In this document: one piece after another, positions 13,601 to 21,640 of the stretch
Layout of the letters: every line of letters starts with the position of its first letter
How positions within the stretch are numbered: the stretch's first letter is position 1
NCBI GenBank assembly: GCA_037783415.1
Contig: JAZGTN010000002.1
Span: 2,356,001 to 2,420,000 of the forward strand
Direction: 5' to 3'
DNA length: 64,000 bases
Source: Leptasterias polaris
Lineage: Eukaryota; Echinodermata; Asteroidea; Forcipulatida; Asteriidae
Position numbers and translations under genes: made by a program
The notes under the pieces: model-generated
What the model was told of the DNA's origin: nothing
Seen by the model: the letters and a program-made list of their open reading frames with translations, nothing else
Databases searched by the model: none

Positions 13601-16600
13601 ACTGGTTTATGAGAAGTATACCAGCAACATTGCAAAAATTGGTAGAGTTTAAAAGGTTGAGCATTCTTCTCTTTAATACACAGCAAGCTGTTGCCATTAA
13701 CCCTGTTAGTAAAGAAAGGTAACAGGAATTTGGGGGTAAGTAGAGCCATGAAACTGAGCCATGGGCCCAATTTCATAGAGCTGTTTAGGCACAAGAAGTT
13801 GCGAAGCACAACAAAATGATGCTTACCAGAATAAGGTTACCAGCTAAATTTCCATTACATGTACAAATTGTGACTGGTATCCTGCTTATTAATGCTAAGC
13901 AAAAAAATGCTAAGCATAACCCTCTGCTTAAGCAAGTCTATGAATTTGGGCCCTGGTCAAGATGTTATATGACCAATTCATGGTACTGTCACCTAAACCA
14001 GGCTTTAAAATTGTAACCATGATGTCAAATGGAGTCAAATTTCATTACACTGTACCTAATTTTGCCTTGCCGAGCATGTGCGACTCCCTGCATTTCTGCG
14101 CTTCCTGTAGACGTATGATGTACTGAGACCGGCTTTCAGTGAGGCGGGGCTCCCTCGAGAGGTTAAAGTCTGCCAGGCTTTTGTTCTCAGCAAGCGAAAT
14201 CTCCTTGTCAAGTTTCTTTTGTTTCACCTGAAATAAACAAGAAATACGGGTCAGTTTTCTGATAACGACCAGAGCAAACTAGTTGACCTGTTGAGAATAC
14301 ACCAACCAGCTCTTTTCAGAGCCATTATCTCTTCCAAAAGATATCGTCACATGGTGTCCCTGTACATGTACTATGTACAACTCTAGTTGTACATGTCTGA
14401 TACTTCATGGAGGCAACAAAAGACAAACGCCTCCACGCCCCTGGTCATTGCCTTGGTGCCCCTTGAAATGTTTCATCCCTGATACTTCACTGAGGCATAA
14501 GATGCAATCGCCTCCATGCCCCTGGTCATTGCCTTAATGCCCTTTGAAATTCCCTCATTGAGATGTCCTTCACTAGGAAAAAACTGCCCCACTCTTATGA
14601 CAATCAAGTATCAGGCCTGGGGTCAATTTCACAATGAGCATGTGACATGTAATTGTAATCATCTTCTGTGTAAAGGTCAATTTTAAACTGCTAACCCTGG
14701 CTAAGCAAAGTGTGACCTCACAATAAAATACCTCACTGTGGCATCAGGGCTCGAATTTGGGGAGAAAATCCACAAGACTACAGGGCTTGTAGCTCAAAAT
14801 CTTTACTGGACCAGACATTTTTTTACAAGACCAGATTCAAAATGTGAAAAAAACAAAAAACTTGCTGCCACAGTTTAACATGCATTTGACTGCTTTTATA
14901 TGAACCCGAACTGAGACAAGTAAGGGAAGAGTATACTTGATTACTCCATGGAGGAAGAAATACATGTGTTTCTTCCTCCATGATTACTCATAGAATTGAA
15001 AGATAATTTATTAGACCCAAAGTCAACACTTGAACATAATGTGTTTCTGTTATTCAATTGAAAAACACAAGACCATCGGACTTGTTAGGTCATAAGTTTA
15101 CTGGCCCAACACTAAAATTACTGGCCTCGGGCCTGTGGTCCAGTGTAAAATTCGAGCCCTGGGCAATACTGGCAACTTATCTTTAAGATCATAGAGCAAG
15201 GACAGAAGGAGTTACAACTGTGAAATCAAGCCGTGGTTGTTTTATAACTTTTATCCTCAACAAACTTGAATCCTTGATTCTGATTGGGCAATCCACAGCA
15301 ACAATAAGTGTGTTATTACAGTATTGTAGGCCTGGAATTACATGAAAGCCAGCGAGGCCATGGCCTCTGTTGCTCCTGGTCTTGGCCTTGGTGCCCCTTC
15401 AAAAGTTTCCCATAGACTTAAAGATTTTCCAATGGAAGTGCCTTTTGCCAAAATAGAAATGACCTTGCCCTCTGAAGGATGAAATTCCAGGCCTGATATT
15501 GCACGGTCCATATCACATGGCATGAAAATTGCACTGTTCCAACTTGGCGTAATGCGCTATTTTAAGCAGCGTGTCAACTTTGCTTGAAGATTACTTCATT
15601 GTGACACGCGCGCTCACGGAATAGGGAAAATATCTGTGGCTTACCAACCTAAAGGACCTATATAAATTATGCAAAAAATAATATAATGGCCTTTTGTTTC
15701 AACCCTAGCAGAGTCTTTCCGTAATGTCAGGCCAAAACTACGTTTTGCATTTATAACCATATGTAGGTTTACATACATGTACATGTGCAGTTTGCAACAG
15801 CTAAGGCCTAAAAGAAAATGTGTTGAGTTGCCCTCCACGACCGACCCCAAAATGCTGAAATCTCGGGTCGTGTTTTTTGTTGTTGTTTTTTTCGTTATTA
15901 ATTTGTTTATGAAACTTACAAATTTTCTGTGTTTATCCAAATTAAAACGAACTATTTATTCTCAACAAATTTGCAAAGCATAGATTTTAAAGTAAACATG
16001 CAGGCGGTCGATATTTAACGTGCATTTTGTGTGCTGCTAAACTTGTAGTCGTACGCAATGTGCCCGGCCATCTACGGTACCTCAGATCGATCCCAAGCAT
16101 GAACTGCATGCAGACAGAATGCTGGCATACACTGTACAGCCCGAATTCGGATAGGCGATCACATAGCGCGCTTGAGCCAAGAAGCGGATCACTGGTACCC
16201 AACACTTGTTTTTGAGCGCGAGTACCAGATAGAATTGGCTGCTGACATCAAACGGTAATTTTTAGAACTTGGCCAGTTGCTTTTTGCGGGTATATAGAAC
16301 GGATATTTCAAGAGAAAACAAATCGCCGATACACTCCCCAATTACCCATTACCCATGACTCAATCTACACGTTTTTAAATCGAATGAACCATCACATGTT
16401 GTGCATTGGCTTCACATCATCCACGCAGTAGCAACATGCAAAATGGTAGCCCCACCAAGCTGAATCCTTGGCCACACGTCCCACCCATTTCTTTTTAAGC
16501 TAAGCGATAACCATTTCAAAGCGCATTCCCTACAGGCCGCCGGCCATTCGGCGGTTTAAACAAGCTAAATGTGGTCACCTAGTCCTTAGCTTGCCTTGTG

Positions 16601-19600
16601 TGTTTTGGATTTTCAAACAAATAACTTGTTAATAAGATATTTCAAACAATAATTGTGCAACTTAATCCAAATTATTTTCCGCGATGTGTACCAGGCGCCG
16701 CCATTTTGGAATGATCCCAATGCCAATCAAAATACGACGTCATCGGCCGGCCGGGCTGTGGGCCGAGCGTATAAGTAAAGCAACCATTGAAACGTTCGCA
16801 CCCTCGCTCCGCCAACAGCCCAGCCGGCCGATGACGTCATATTTTGATTGGCATGATTGGGATCATTCCAAAATGGTGGCGCCCGGTACACATCACGGAA
16901 AGTAATTCGGAGTAAGTCGCACAATTATTGTTTGAAATATATTTAAAAGGTTGTTTGTTTGAACATCCAAAGCACACAAGGCAAGCTAAGAGCTAGGTGA
17001 ACACATTAAGCTGGTTTAAATTAAACCGCCGAATGGCCCGTAGAGAATGCGCTTTGAAAAGGTATAGCTTAAAAAGAAATGGGCAGGACGTGTGACCAAG
17101 GATCCAGGAAAGAGTGTATAAAATGTTTGAAAACAAATTATAAAAGATATGAAGTTGAATGTTTCTTGTCTTTTCATGCTTTATGTACTTCTGCACACTA
17201 CTAGATCATTGTATAGACCGACCGACCCCTTCAAATTTTTGTACTGGAGGGCAACTCAACAATTAATTTTTTTGCCTAATTCTATTTTCTCGCAATAAAA
17301 TTAATTGAATTTATTATGATTAATCCTCCTCCTATCTGACCATTCCACATTAGCCACTGTGGTTTTGAATGATATAACTATACAGGCCTGGTGATCAATG
17401 GGAGATATACCTACTACACAGTACATAGTCAACCCTCCTACAGTTCGACCATTCAATATCCACTGGGGTTTGGAATGATAGATACAAAAGCCATATATAT
17501 TATGGTGAAAACACTACACAGAAAGCACAGTTACATGTAAGTGCCACCATACACAAAAAGTTTGTTCAGTCGTTGTTTTTTAATAATAATAATAATAATA
17601 GTCATTTGTAACGTGCCAAATCAATCTAAAAGAAGCAGAGACAATGTAAACAAAAAATTAAAGTAGGCCTACATAAATAACCAATGAATAGAAAGCAAAA
17701 TAACAGTTAGAGAAAACAAACAATAATTAACAATGGAAAGCAACAAACTATGAATTTAAGAAATACATCTTGAAAAGGTGAGTTTTGAGAGTTACTTTGA
17801 AATGATGTACATCAGAAATATTGCGAATATCTTGAGGAAGTTTGTTCCAGAGAGAAGATCCAGTATGTGCGAATGAACGATCCCCCATAAAGTGCGAGTT
17901 TTAGGAACAAGTGAAAATGAATTGGAGGACCGAAGATTCCTAGAGGGATGATATTGAATGAACAGATTGGTATTGTATTCAGAAGCTGAACCTAATTGCA
18001 GGCAATGAAAAACAAGCAAAAGTAACTTAAATACAATTCTAGAGGGCATAGGGAGCCAATGGAGAGATTGTAATACTGGAGTGATATGACTTCTACGATT
18101 AGACAATGTAACAATCCGGGCAGCTGTGTTTTGAAGTCTTTGCAACCTTGCAAGCTGAGTGTTAGGTAATTTATAGAGAAGAGAATTACAAAAATCTAAA
18201 CGGGATGAAATAAGGGCATGAACAATCTTTTCAGTGGCTGATTTAGTTAAATACTTTTAACATCTGGTTAACTCGCTGGAAATTGTTACCAGGAGTAAGT
18301 ACATGTAGGTTAAGTTTAACATCTGGTTAACTCGCTGGAAATTGTTACCAGGAGTAAGTACATGTAGGTTAAGTTTAACATCTGGTTAACTCGCTGGAAA
18401 TTGTTACCAGGAGTAAGTACATGTAGGTTAAGTTTAACATCTGGTTAACTCGCTGGAAATTGTTACCAGGAGTAAGTACATGTAGGTTAAGTTTAACATC
18501 TGGTTAACTCGCTGGAAATTGTTACCAGGAGTAAGTACATGTAGGTTAAGTCTTTAGAGAAAACAGCTCCCACTTTTACAAAGGAGACATGTTTGTCATG
18601 TTTGTCATGGTTTTGTACTACATGTAAACAAGCCAATAAAACTTATTTTCTGTTGTCTTTAATGCCATTCAAAAGTATCTTCCAGGGCTTAAATTTTCGA
18701 GAAAAAAAAATCCACAAGACTGCAGGGCTCGTAGTTCAAAACTTTTAACTGGACCAGAAAATTTGTTACAAGCCGGATAACACTTTCACTATCTACACAG
18801 TTTCATATTTGAGCTGTTTTTGGAACGAGCACTTTTTGAAGATTTATCTCATTTGTCTATGACTGAGTAATGCTTCAATACTCAACAGAACTGAAAGATA
18901 TTTGTGTTTATTTGTGTTTATCAGTTTACATTAAAAATGCAGTGAGGTGTGTGATCCCTGGCTACACGGCAGTTTGCGGTTGAATGGCTTCTGACTGGCA
19001 CCCCCCGAACAAAGATATTGACAAAATAGGGAGACCGCCAACATAGGGCTAGATAGCTCAGTTGGTAGAGCGCCGGCACGTGAAACCGGAGGTCGTTGGT
19101 TCAAATCCCGCTCTAGTCAATTTTTCTTTGTTCAACCCAAAATCATTTAAAAATTTACCCAGTCAGTTTCCCTTGTGGTTTATTATTTGATATAAATCTG
19201 ATATAAAAAGTCGCATCCCCTTAAGGTGATCCCCTGGCTGCCGCTTCCCAGGTTGTATCGTATACTTGGGTGTGATCCCTGGCTACACGGCAGTTTGCGG
19301 TTGAATGGCTTCTGACTGGCACCCCCAGAAGAAAGATATTGACAAAATAGGGAGACCGCCAACATAGGGCTAGATAGCTCAGTTGGTAGCCGCTCTAGTC
19401 AATTTTTCTTTGTTCATCCCAAAATTATTTAAAAACATGAGACCGCTGGACTTGTAAGGTCGTAATTTTACTGGCCTGACGCTAAAATCACTGGCCTCGT
19501 GTAAATTTCAAGCCCTGTTATTTTAAATGTGTAATATGTCTCAAATGTTGATTTGTACTCCTCCTACATGTACATAGTAATAGTATCAGATTATTTTTTA

Positions 19601-20516
19601 CATTACATTCAGTAACCTTTCACATTGAAAACCAAAACTCAACCATGTTTTCTTTGTGTGTGTGTGATTTCCGATTTGATTTGGTTTCAACACAATTCTC
19701 TTTCTAGAATTATGTTCACTTTTTTTCTGCAAAAATCTAAAGTGTATCATCCAGTATAGTGTGAAAGCCCGTGAAGCTGAATGGTTTCAAATAGTTCTTC
19801 ATCCCCATAGAAATTATATACAGAATGGTTTTATGTTAACGGAAGTAGCAAACGAAAGCATAACAAGTATACATGTACTGTACCTCCTCCAGGTTCTGGA
19901 CCATCTCATTGACTTTGTCTTCATCTTCAAGGAACCCAGTCAATTCTTCTGTGCTTAAACTCATCAGCTCCACAAACCTTGGGTCACCTATCTCCTGGTC
20001 CGACATCTGTGGCTGCGGTGTTGGGTCTGGCTGTGGGACATGTAACTGTGGCATGGGTACCCGAGTGCCTGGGGTGAAGGGCGAGTACTGGGGTGGCCCG
20101 GGTTGAGGTGGTAGAGGGGGCTGTTGAAGGGGCTGTTGAAGGGGCTGTTGAAGGGGCAGTTGTGGGGGCTGTTGAGCAAGCGGTTGCTGAAGTTTCTTCG
20201 GGTGAGAAGGGAAGAGTGGCTGGGGCTGAGGGGCTGGAGGACGGGACTGAGGGACTGGGGGCCGGTACTGTGGGGGCTGAGGGGCTGGGGGACGGGACTG
20301 AGGGACTGGGGGCCGGTACTGTGGGGGCTGAGGGGCTGGGGGACGGGACTGAGGGACTGGGGGCCGGTACTGCGGGGGCTGCTGTTGGGCGTAGGGATTT
20401 GGATACTGCTGCTGCGGGGGTGGGTAGGGTGGTGGTGATTGTTGCTGTTGCTGTTGTTGTTGTTGCTGCTGAGTGTTGCTGTTAAGCTGGTATGGATAGC
20501 TGTGGCTTGTGTACAT
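4487..20516 (-). CDS. VPS37: VPS37B/C-like ESCRT-I subunit
   Basis: Subunit of ESCRT-I, which sorts ubiquitinated cargo into multivesicular endosomes with TSG101, VPS28 and MVB12/UBAP1. Five minus-strand coding exons join in phase to 414 codons. Residues 1-170 are Pro/Gln-rich, with a poly-Gln run and three 17-residue repeats (QYRPPVPQSRPPAPQPP). Then comes MSDQEIGDPRFVELMSLSTE and a Mod(r) domain: ELTGFLEDEDKVNEMVQNLE, KEISLAENKSLADFNL, LALLQAATAHAEEDSE, ADDFLKGDITVEDFLEKF, KRQTAHLRHIKSEKMQEIL. The last exon gives a Pro/Tyr/Gln-rich tail, as in VPS37B and C. I chose the ATG at 20516 because an in-frame TGA sits at 20537-20535; starting at the internal ATG at 20006 would give 244 residues, nearer the usual N-terminus. 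The B/C type is inferred from order and the lack of a UEV domain. Confidence 0.92.
4805..5492 (+). mobile_element. Non-LTR retrotransposon (CR1/L2-like) ORF2 C-terminal tail, interrupted
   Basis: Translation gives the typical end of a CR1/L2/Rex-type ORF2: TSRLDKCNSLL-like, LQRPQNRAAMLIF, LIRELHWLCISKRIQ, then after a MITE insertion FKLLTFVFKCIF, APLYLKELVIPY, MWNKLPYNIRHAPSLAAF and KTHLF-stop. A GCGCTATATAAATGC-type 3' end with an ATT-rich tail follows to about 5575. Inactive fragment in the VPS37 3' intron. Confidence 0.82.
5044..5213. mobile_element. MITE with TAGACCTTATGCAT inverted ends, nested in a LINE
   Basis: Ends TAGACCTTATGCAT and ATGCATAAGGTCTA are perfect inverts. Removing exactly this segment restores the LINE frame (RIQ-FKLL). 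It carries TGACGTCA-like and AAGATGGCGGC motifs and 'gggcgccctc'. Other copies lie at 11512-11690, 13163-13325 and, more diverged, 46612-46760. Confidence 0.82.
5837..6032. mobile_element. MITE, 'gggcccaatttcat' family
   Basis: Ends CAGGGCCCAATTTCATAAAG and CTTTATGAAATTGGGCCCAG; inside are repeated 'gcttagca' motifs. Further copies: 13763-13955 (full), 1172-1500 (two partial), 47455-47640, 48590-48708 and 33935-34012 (partial). Confidence 0.82.
6344..6382 (+). ncRNA. Degenerate hammerhead-like element end
   Basis: CTGAAAACGAGCAG, loop, CTGTTC-like arm changed to CAGTTC, then AAAACGTCGAG. Same family as 2220-2253; core bases are mutated, so no activity is expected. Confidence 0.35.
6493..6649 (-). 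CDS. VPS37: VPS37 exon, C-terminal end of Mod(r)
   Basis: Acceptor TCTTTCCCAG, donor GTATGT, 52 codons plus one base. Encodes EVADDFLKGDITVEDFLEKF and KRQTAHLRHIKSEKMQEIL, the AExFLxGExxLxxFL...R-AHxRRxKxEKLQE pattern of the family. Confidence 0.94.
7380..8140. repeat. Diverged ~130-bp tandem repeats with (ACGC)n
   Basis: 'ccacacaccagtttggagtt...aagtccttctgaag' recurs at about 7425, 7860 and 7995, with 'ttttagccataat' and 'ggggtggggg' between. An (ACGC)n tract lies at 8051-8075. Confidence 0.55.
8281..8313. repeat. Strong GC hairpin ATGCCCC..GGGGCAT
   Basis: ATGCCCC, TTC, GGTGGC, TTC, GCCACC, GC, GGGGCAT: a near-perfect stem with a 3-base turn. It follows a (CA)n tract and a block of diverged ~130-bp repeats, so is likely a repeat end. 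Confidence 0.7.
8794..10190 (+). mobile_element. 5'-truncated Penelope-like element with GIY-YIG endonuclease
   Basis: One uninterrupted frame from about 8794 to the stop at 9807 encodes the end of a Penelope-type reverse transcriptase (TDLFVKPTDKHQYLHSTSCH then YSQALRFRRICS), a basic linker, a cysteine cluster (FRCSNTSKCIVC) and a GIY-YIG endonuclease core (IYLISCRVCGVQYIGETRTT) with RRFYGHR. The catalytic RT motifs are missing, so the copy is dead but young: about 338 codons without a stop or frameshift. The 3' non-coding end reaches a hairpin followed by GAAACGTC at about 10130-10162. It lies in a VPS37 intron, opposite to that gene. Confidence 0.88.
10262..10675 (+). mobile_element. Second tRNA-derived SINE family
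   Basis: tRNA-like head (GGCCGAGCGGATAAGAACAC, GGTTCGAATCCCAGTCGTG), a conserved body (CTTCGGATGGGACGTTAAGC, GTGCACTTATCG) and a LINE-like tail AAGCGCTATATAAGAACTGC with ATT repeats. A second, shorter copy is at 11226-11510. Confidence 0.78.
10764..10982. mobile_element. TTAA-flanked MITE, TTAACCCTC family
   Basis: TTAACCCTCCTACTGTTCG and CAGCAAGAGGGTTAA ends; inside 'atagcttatctatcattcaaaaccac'. A related decayed region is at 17322-17500 and part of one at 25310-25380. Confidence 0.68.
11226..11510 (+). mobile_element. Second tRNA-derived SINE family, copy 2
   Basis: TGACCGAGCCGTCTAGAGCA, GGTTCGAGTCCCGGTTGTG and 'gcaagacactttaccac' match the 10262 element; the 3' end stops at 'ggtgctatataaatgggtctcat'-like sequence. 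Confidence 0.75.
11512..11690. mobile_element. MITE, TAGACC family copy
   Basis: Shares 'catttgagtagggcgccctc', 'aagatggcggc' and the end AAGGTCTA with the 5044-5213 element; the left end is decayed. Confidence 0.75.
11854..11936 (-). CDS. VPS37: VPS37 exon, Mod(r) domain
   Basis: Acceptor TGTCATCCTCAG, donor GTAAGT, enters in phase 1 and leaves in phase 0. Encodes ESVKDQTSLDTALALLQAAT then AHAEEDSE, matching the LLxLLQ-E-EEDTE segment of VPS37B and C. Confidence 0.93.
11975..12120 (+). mobile_element. tRNA-like SINE copy
   Basis: CCCCCCGAACAAAGATATTG, then a tRNA-like body at 12025-12096 with A-box TAGCTCAGTTGG and B-box GGTTCAAATCC, then CAATTTTTCTTTGTTCAACC. The anticodon loop reads ACGTTAA, lacking U33, and the T stem is mispaired, so it is not a working tRNA. 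Confidence 0.82.
12121..12491 (-). mobile_element. Non-LTR retrotransposon 3' tail
   Basis: Minus-strand frame gives SLGNRSFSRSGPSLWNSLPI, LRKETSYLTFKDELKTHLF and a stop, the standard CR1/L2-type ORF2 end, then GCGCATTATAAG and an (ATT)n tail. Confidence 0.78.
12810..12985. repeat. TTTGGACACCC-motif repeat
   Basis: TTTTGGACACCC or TTTGGACACCC occurs four times, around a short palindrome TTTACATGTAAA. Unknown repeat in a VPS37 intron. Confidence 0.5.
13163..13325. mobile_element. MITE, TAGACC family copy (inverted)
   Basis: TAGACCTTATGCATTGACGT at the left and TGACGTCAGGTCTA at the right, with the same inner motifs in reverse orientation. Confidence 0.8.
13763..13955. mobile_element. MITE, 'gggcccaatttcat' family, full copy
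   Basis: GGGCCCAATTTCATAGAGCT at the left and TATGAATTTGGGCCC at the right, 193 bp, with the conserved GTGACTGGTATCCTGCT core. Confidence 0.82.
14056..14227 (-). CDS. VPS37: VPS37 exon, Mod(r) domain
   Basis: Acceptor CTTGTTTATTTCAG, donor GTACAG, 57 codons plus one base. Encodes VKQKKLDKEISLAENKSLAD, FNLSREPRLTESRSQY and a predicted coiled coil to LGKAKL. The KSLAxxNL pattern is the hallmark of VPS37 Mod(r) domains. Confidence 0.93.
14746..15165. mobile_element. MITE with CAGGGCTCGAATTT ends
   Basis: Left CAGGGCTCGAATTTGGGG, right TAAAATTCGAGCCCTGG. The arms also share CACAAGAC and CTGGACCAGA / ACTGGCC motifs. About 420 bp. Confidence 0.68.
15327..15495. mobile_element. MITE, CCAGGCCTGGAATT family
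   Basis: AGGCCTGGAATTACATG and GAAATTCCAGGCCTG ends with 'gaggccatggcctctgttgc' inside. Confidence 0.78.
15693..15735 (-). mobile_element. Decayed solo Penelope-like 3' end
   Basis: On the minus strand it reads GGCCTGACATTACGGAAAGA, CTCTGCTAGGGTTGAAAC, a mutated copy of the same 3' hairpin region, in a VPS37 intron. Confidence 0.6.
16462..17105. mobile_element. Very large palindromic (foldback) element, ~300-bp arms
   Basis: The left arm (16462 to about 16770) and right arm (about 16815-17105) are inverted copies with a few small indels. Matching landmarks from the outside in: CTTGGCCACACGTCC, CCCATTTCTTTTTAAGCT, GGCCATTCGGCGGTTTAA, CAAACAATAATTGTGC, CCATTTTGGAATGATCCCAA, GACGTCATCGGCCGGC. 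The loop is about 45 bases. It lies in the long VPS37 intron. Confidence 0.88.
17580..18255 (-). mobile_element. Non-LTR retrotransposon 3' tail
   Basis: Minus strand encodes SSRLDFCNSLLYKLPNTQL-like residues, LQRLQNTAARIVTLSNRRSH, ITPVLQSLHWLPMPSRIVFK and RNLRSSNSFSLVPKTRT, with frameshifts later, ending in an (ATT)n tail at 17583-17600. The 59-bp tandem array abuts its 5' side. Confidence 0.8.
18256..18552 (+). repeat. 59-bp tandem repeat, 5 copies
   Basis: CATCTGGTTAACTCGCTGG recurs at 18261, 18320, 18379, 18438 and 18497, practically without differences. It abuts a LINE tail, so a local slippage or unequal-crossover expansion is likely and recent. Confidence 0.95.
18684..19518. mobile_element. 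MITE of the CAGGGCT family split by SINE insertion
   Basis: Left CAGGGCTTAAATTTTCGAG and 'atccacaagactgcagggctcg'; right 'gagaccgctggacttgtaaggtcg' and GTAAATTTCAAGCCCTG. The two SINE units (18951-19440) sit between them. Confidence 0.66.
18951..19440 (+). mobile_element. tRNA-like SINE, two head-to-tail copies (321-bp unit)
   Basis: The unit starts GTGATCCCTGGCTACACGG (18951 and again 19272). Copy 1 holds a full tRNA-like body (GCTAGATAGCTCAGTTGG to TTCAAATCCCGCTCTAGTC) with a 7-bp acceptor stem. Copy 2 lacks about 51 bases inside that body. Both end CTTTGTTC(A)CCCAAAAT. The pair sits inside a larger inverted-repeat element (18684-19518). Confidence 0.82.
19884..20516 (-). CDS. VPS37: VPS37 first coding exon: Pro/Gln-rich segment and Mod(r) start
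   Basis: The exon runs from an acceptor (TTCTATTGCAG, first exon base 20569) to a GTACAG donor after 19884, phase 0. An acceptor upstream of the ATG implies at least one 5' non-coding exon further right that I cannot place. It encodes 211 residues: poly-Gln, the 17-residue repeats, QQPL repeats, then the first Mod(r) helix ending MVQNLEE. Confidence 0.88.
20117..20475 (-). repeat. Coding repeats in VPS37: 12-bp x3, 51-bp x3, CAG/CAA run
   Basis: Three arrays within the first coding exon: a 12-bp unit (QQPL) at about 20117-20158, a 51-bp unit (17 residues) at 20226-20378, and a CAG/CAA poly-Gln run at about 20440-20475. All keep the reading frame. Confidence 0.92.
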
Positions 20517-20870
20517 TCTACACGGAAGATGACCTCAGGTTTCTGAGGCCACACTGACTAGAATGTCCACTGCAATAGAAATTTAAGACAGAACTGATTA
20601 AAAACAAAAAACAGAACAAAAACTGCAATTGGAATCTAATTAAAATTCCAATCACACATGTCTGAGTAACTGATGCAATTATTTCATCCGGGACAACAAA
20701 GAACATGTTTGTATGATTTTTTACTTCAACAGTACTGTAGTGTACAATTAGGGTATATTATATTATAAAGGGTATATATTATATTATAAAGTGTATAACT
20801 GCTTTCCAAGTCCTGAGCTCAAGACAATAATAGAATGGGATATTTGGCACATCTGCTATCATTCGAGATA

Positions 20871-20942
20871 CTGCGATAATCGCAACCCTCCATCCAATGG
20901 CCTGCAACCGTCGGGAGGATGGAGGGTTACAATTATCGCAAT
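20871..20942. repeat. Hairpin (inverted repeat)
   Basis: TGCGATAATCGCAACCCTCC / ATCC pairs with GGATGGAGGGTTACAATTAT / CGCA around a ~22-base turn. Possibly a tiny MITE. Confidence 0.75.
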
Positions 20943-21257
20943 AAATTAGCTCGATGCAAGACTATGGACAAGTCGTTAAATGTCTGTCGCGGTGATAGCG
21001 AAACAGTATTCATTTATGCACATTTGTACGCAGTACATTATTATAATTACAAGGTTGTAGCGGACAATGAGACTACCAACCAGGGCGCGTCCCTTTTATT
21101 TGAGGGTAGTAATATTTTCAAATAATGTGAAAGTGAATACACTGAATTAAATAGACTGAGACTGAGAGCATTTGGTTTTGTGCTGTTAACTGCATCAGTA
21201 ATTTAATAATACTTAATAGTTTTATCAACTGACTGTCATGTCATGTATGATTGGGTG

Positions 21258-21640
21258 TCTGTGTGTGTGAGCGTGTCTACCCGTTGAAACCGAGGACTTT
21301 GAACAAAAGGGATCCGGGTGTTTGAAAGAGCGAGGACGTCCTCGCTTCGTTTTCAAGTACAAACCCAATGCAATGGGGACGTCGCTAAAAAAAACTATGT
21401 CCAAACAATGGGAGAACAAAGAGAAGTCCTCGATTAGCGGGATTCACAAACGTGTGTGTGAGCGTGTCTATCCGTTCAAACCGAGGACTTTAACAAAAGG
21501 GATCCGGGAGTTTGACAGAGCGAGGACGTCCTCGCTTCGTTTTCGTGTACAAACCCAATGGGGACATCGCTATGTCCAAACAATGGGAGAACAAAGAGAA
21601 GTCCTCGGTAAGCGGGATTCACAAACGTGTGTGTGTGTGC
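21258..21640 (+). repeat. ~190-bp tandem duplication with a 16-bp palindrome
   Basis: Two copies sharing CGAGGACTTT, AAAAGGGATCCGGG, CCAAACAATGGGAGAACAAA. Each holds GCGAGGACGTCCTCGC, a perfect palindrome (21330-21345 and 21520-21535). In the VPS37/AACS spacer. Confidence 0.88.

Noticed and set aside
16027..16215. CpG-richer patch with a 62-codon ORF, considered as an alternative VPS37 first exon
   Set aside because: No donor in suitable phase found, and the essential first Mod(r) helix lies upstream at 19884-20006, so such an exon would skip it.
20093..20554. Plus-strand and alternative-frame minus ORFs overlapping the VPS37 exon
   Set aside because: Repeats in multiples of 3 keep several frames open. 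Only the minus frame from 20516 continues into the Mod(r) domain in phase.
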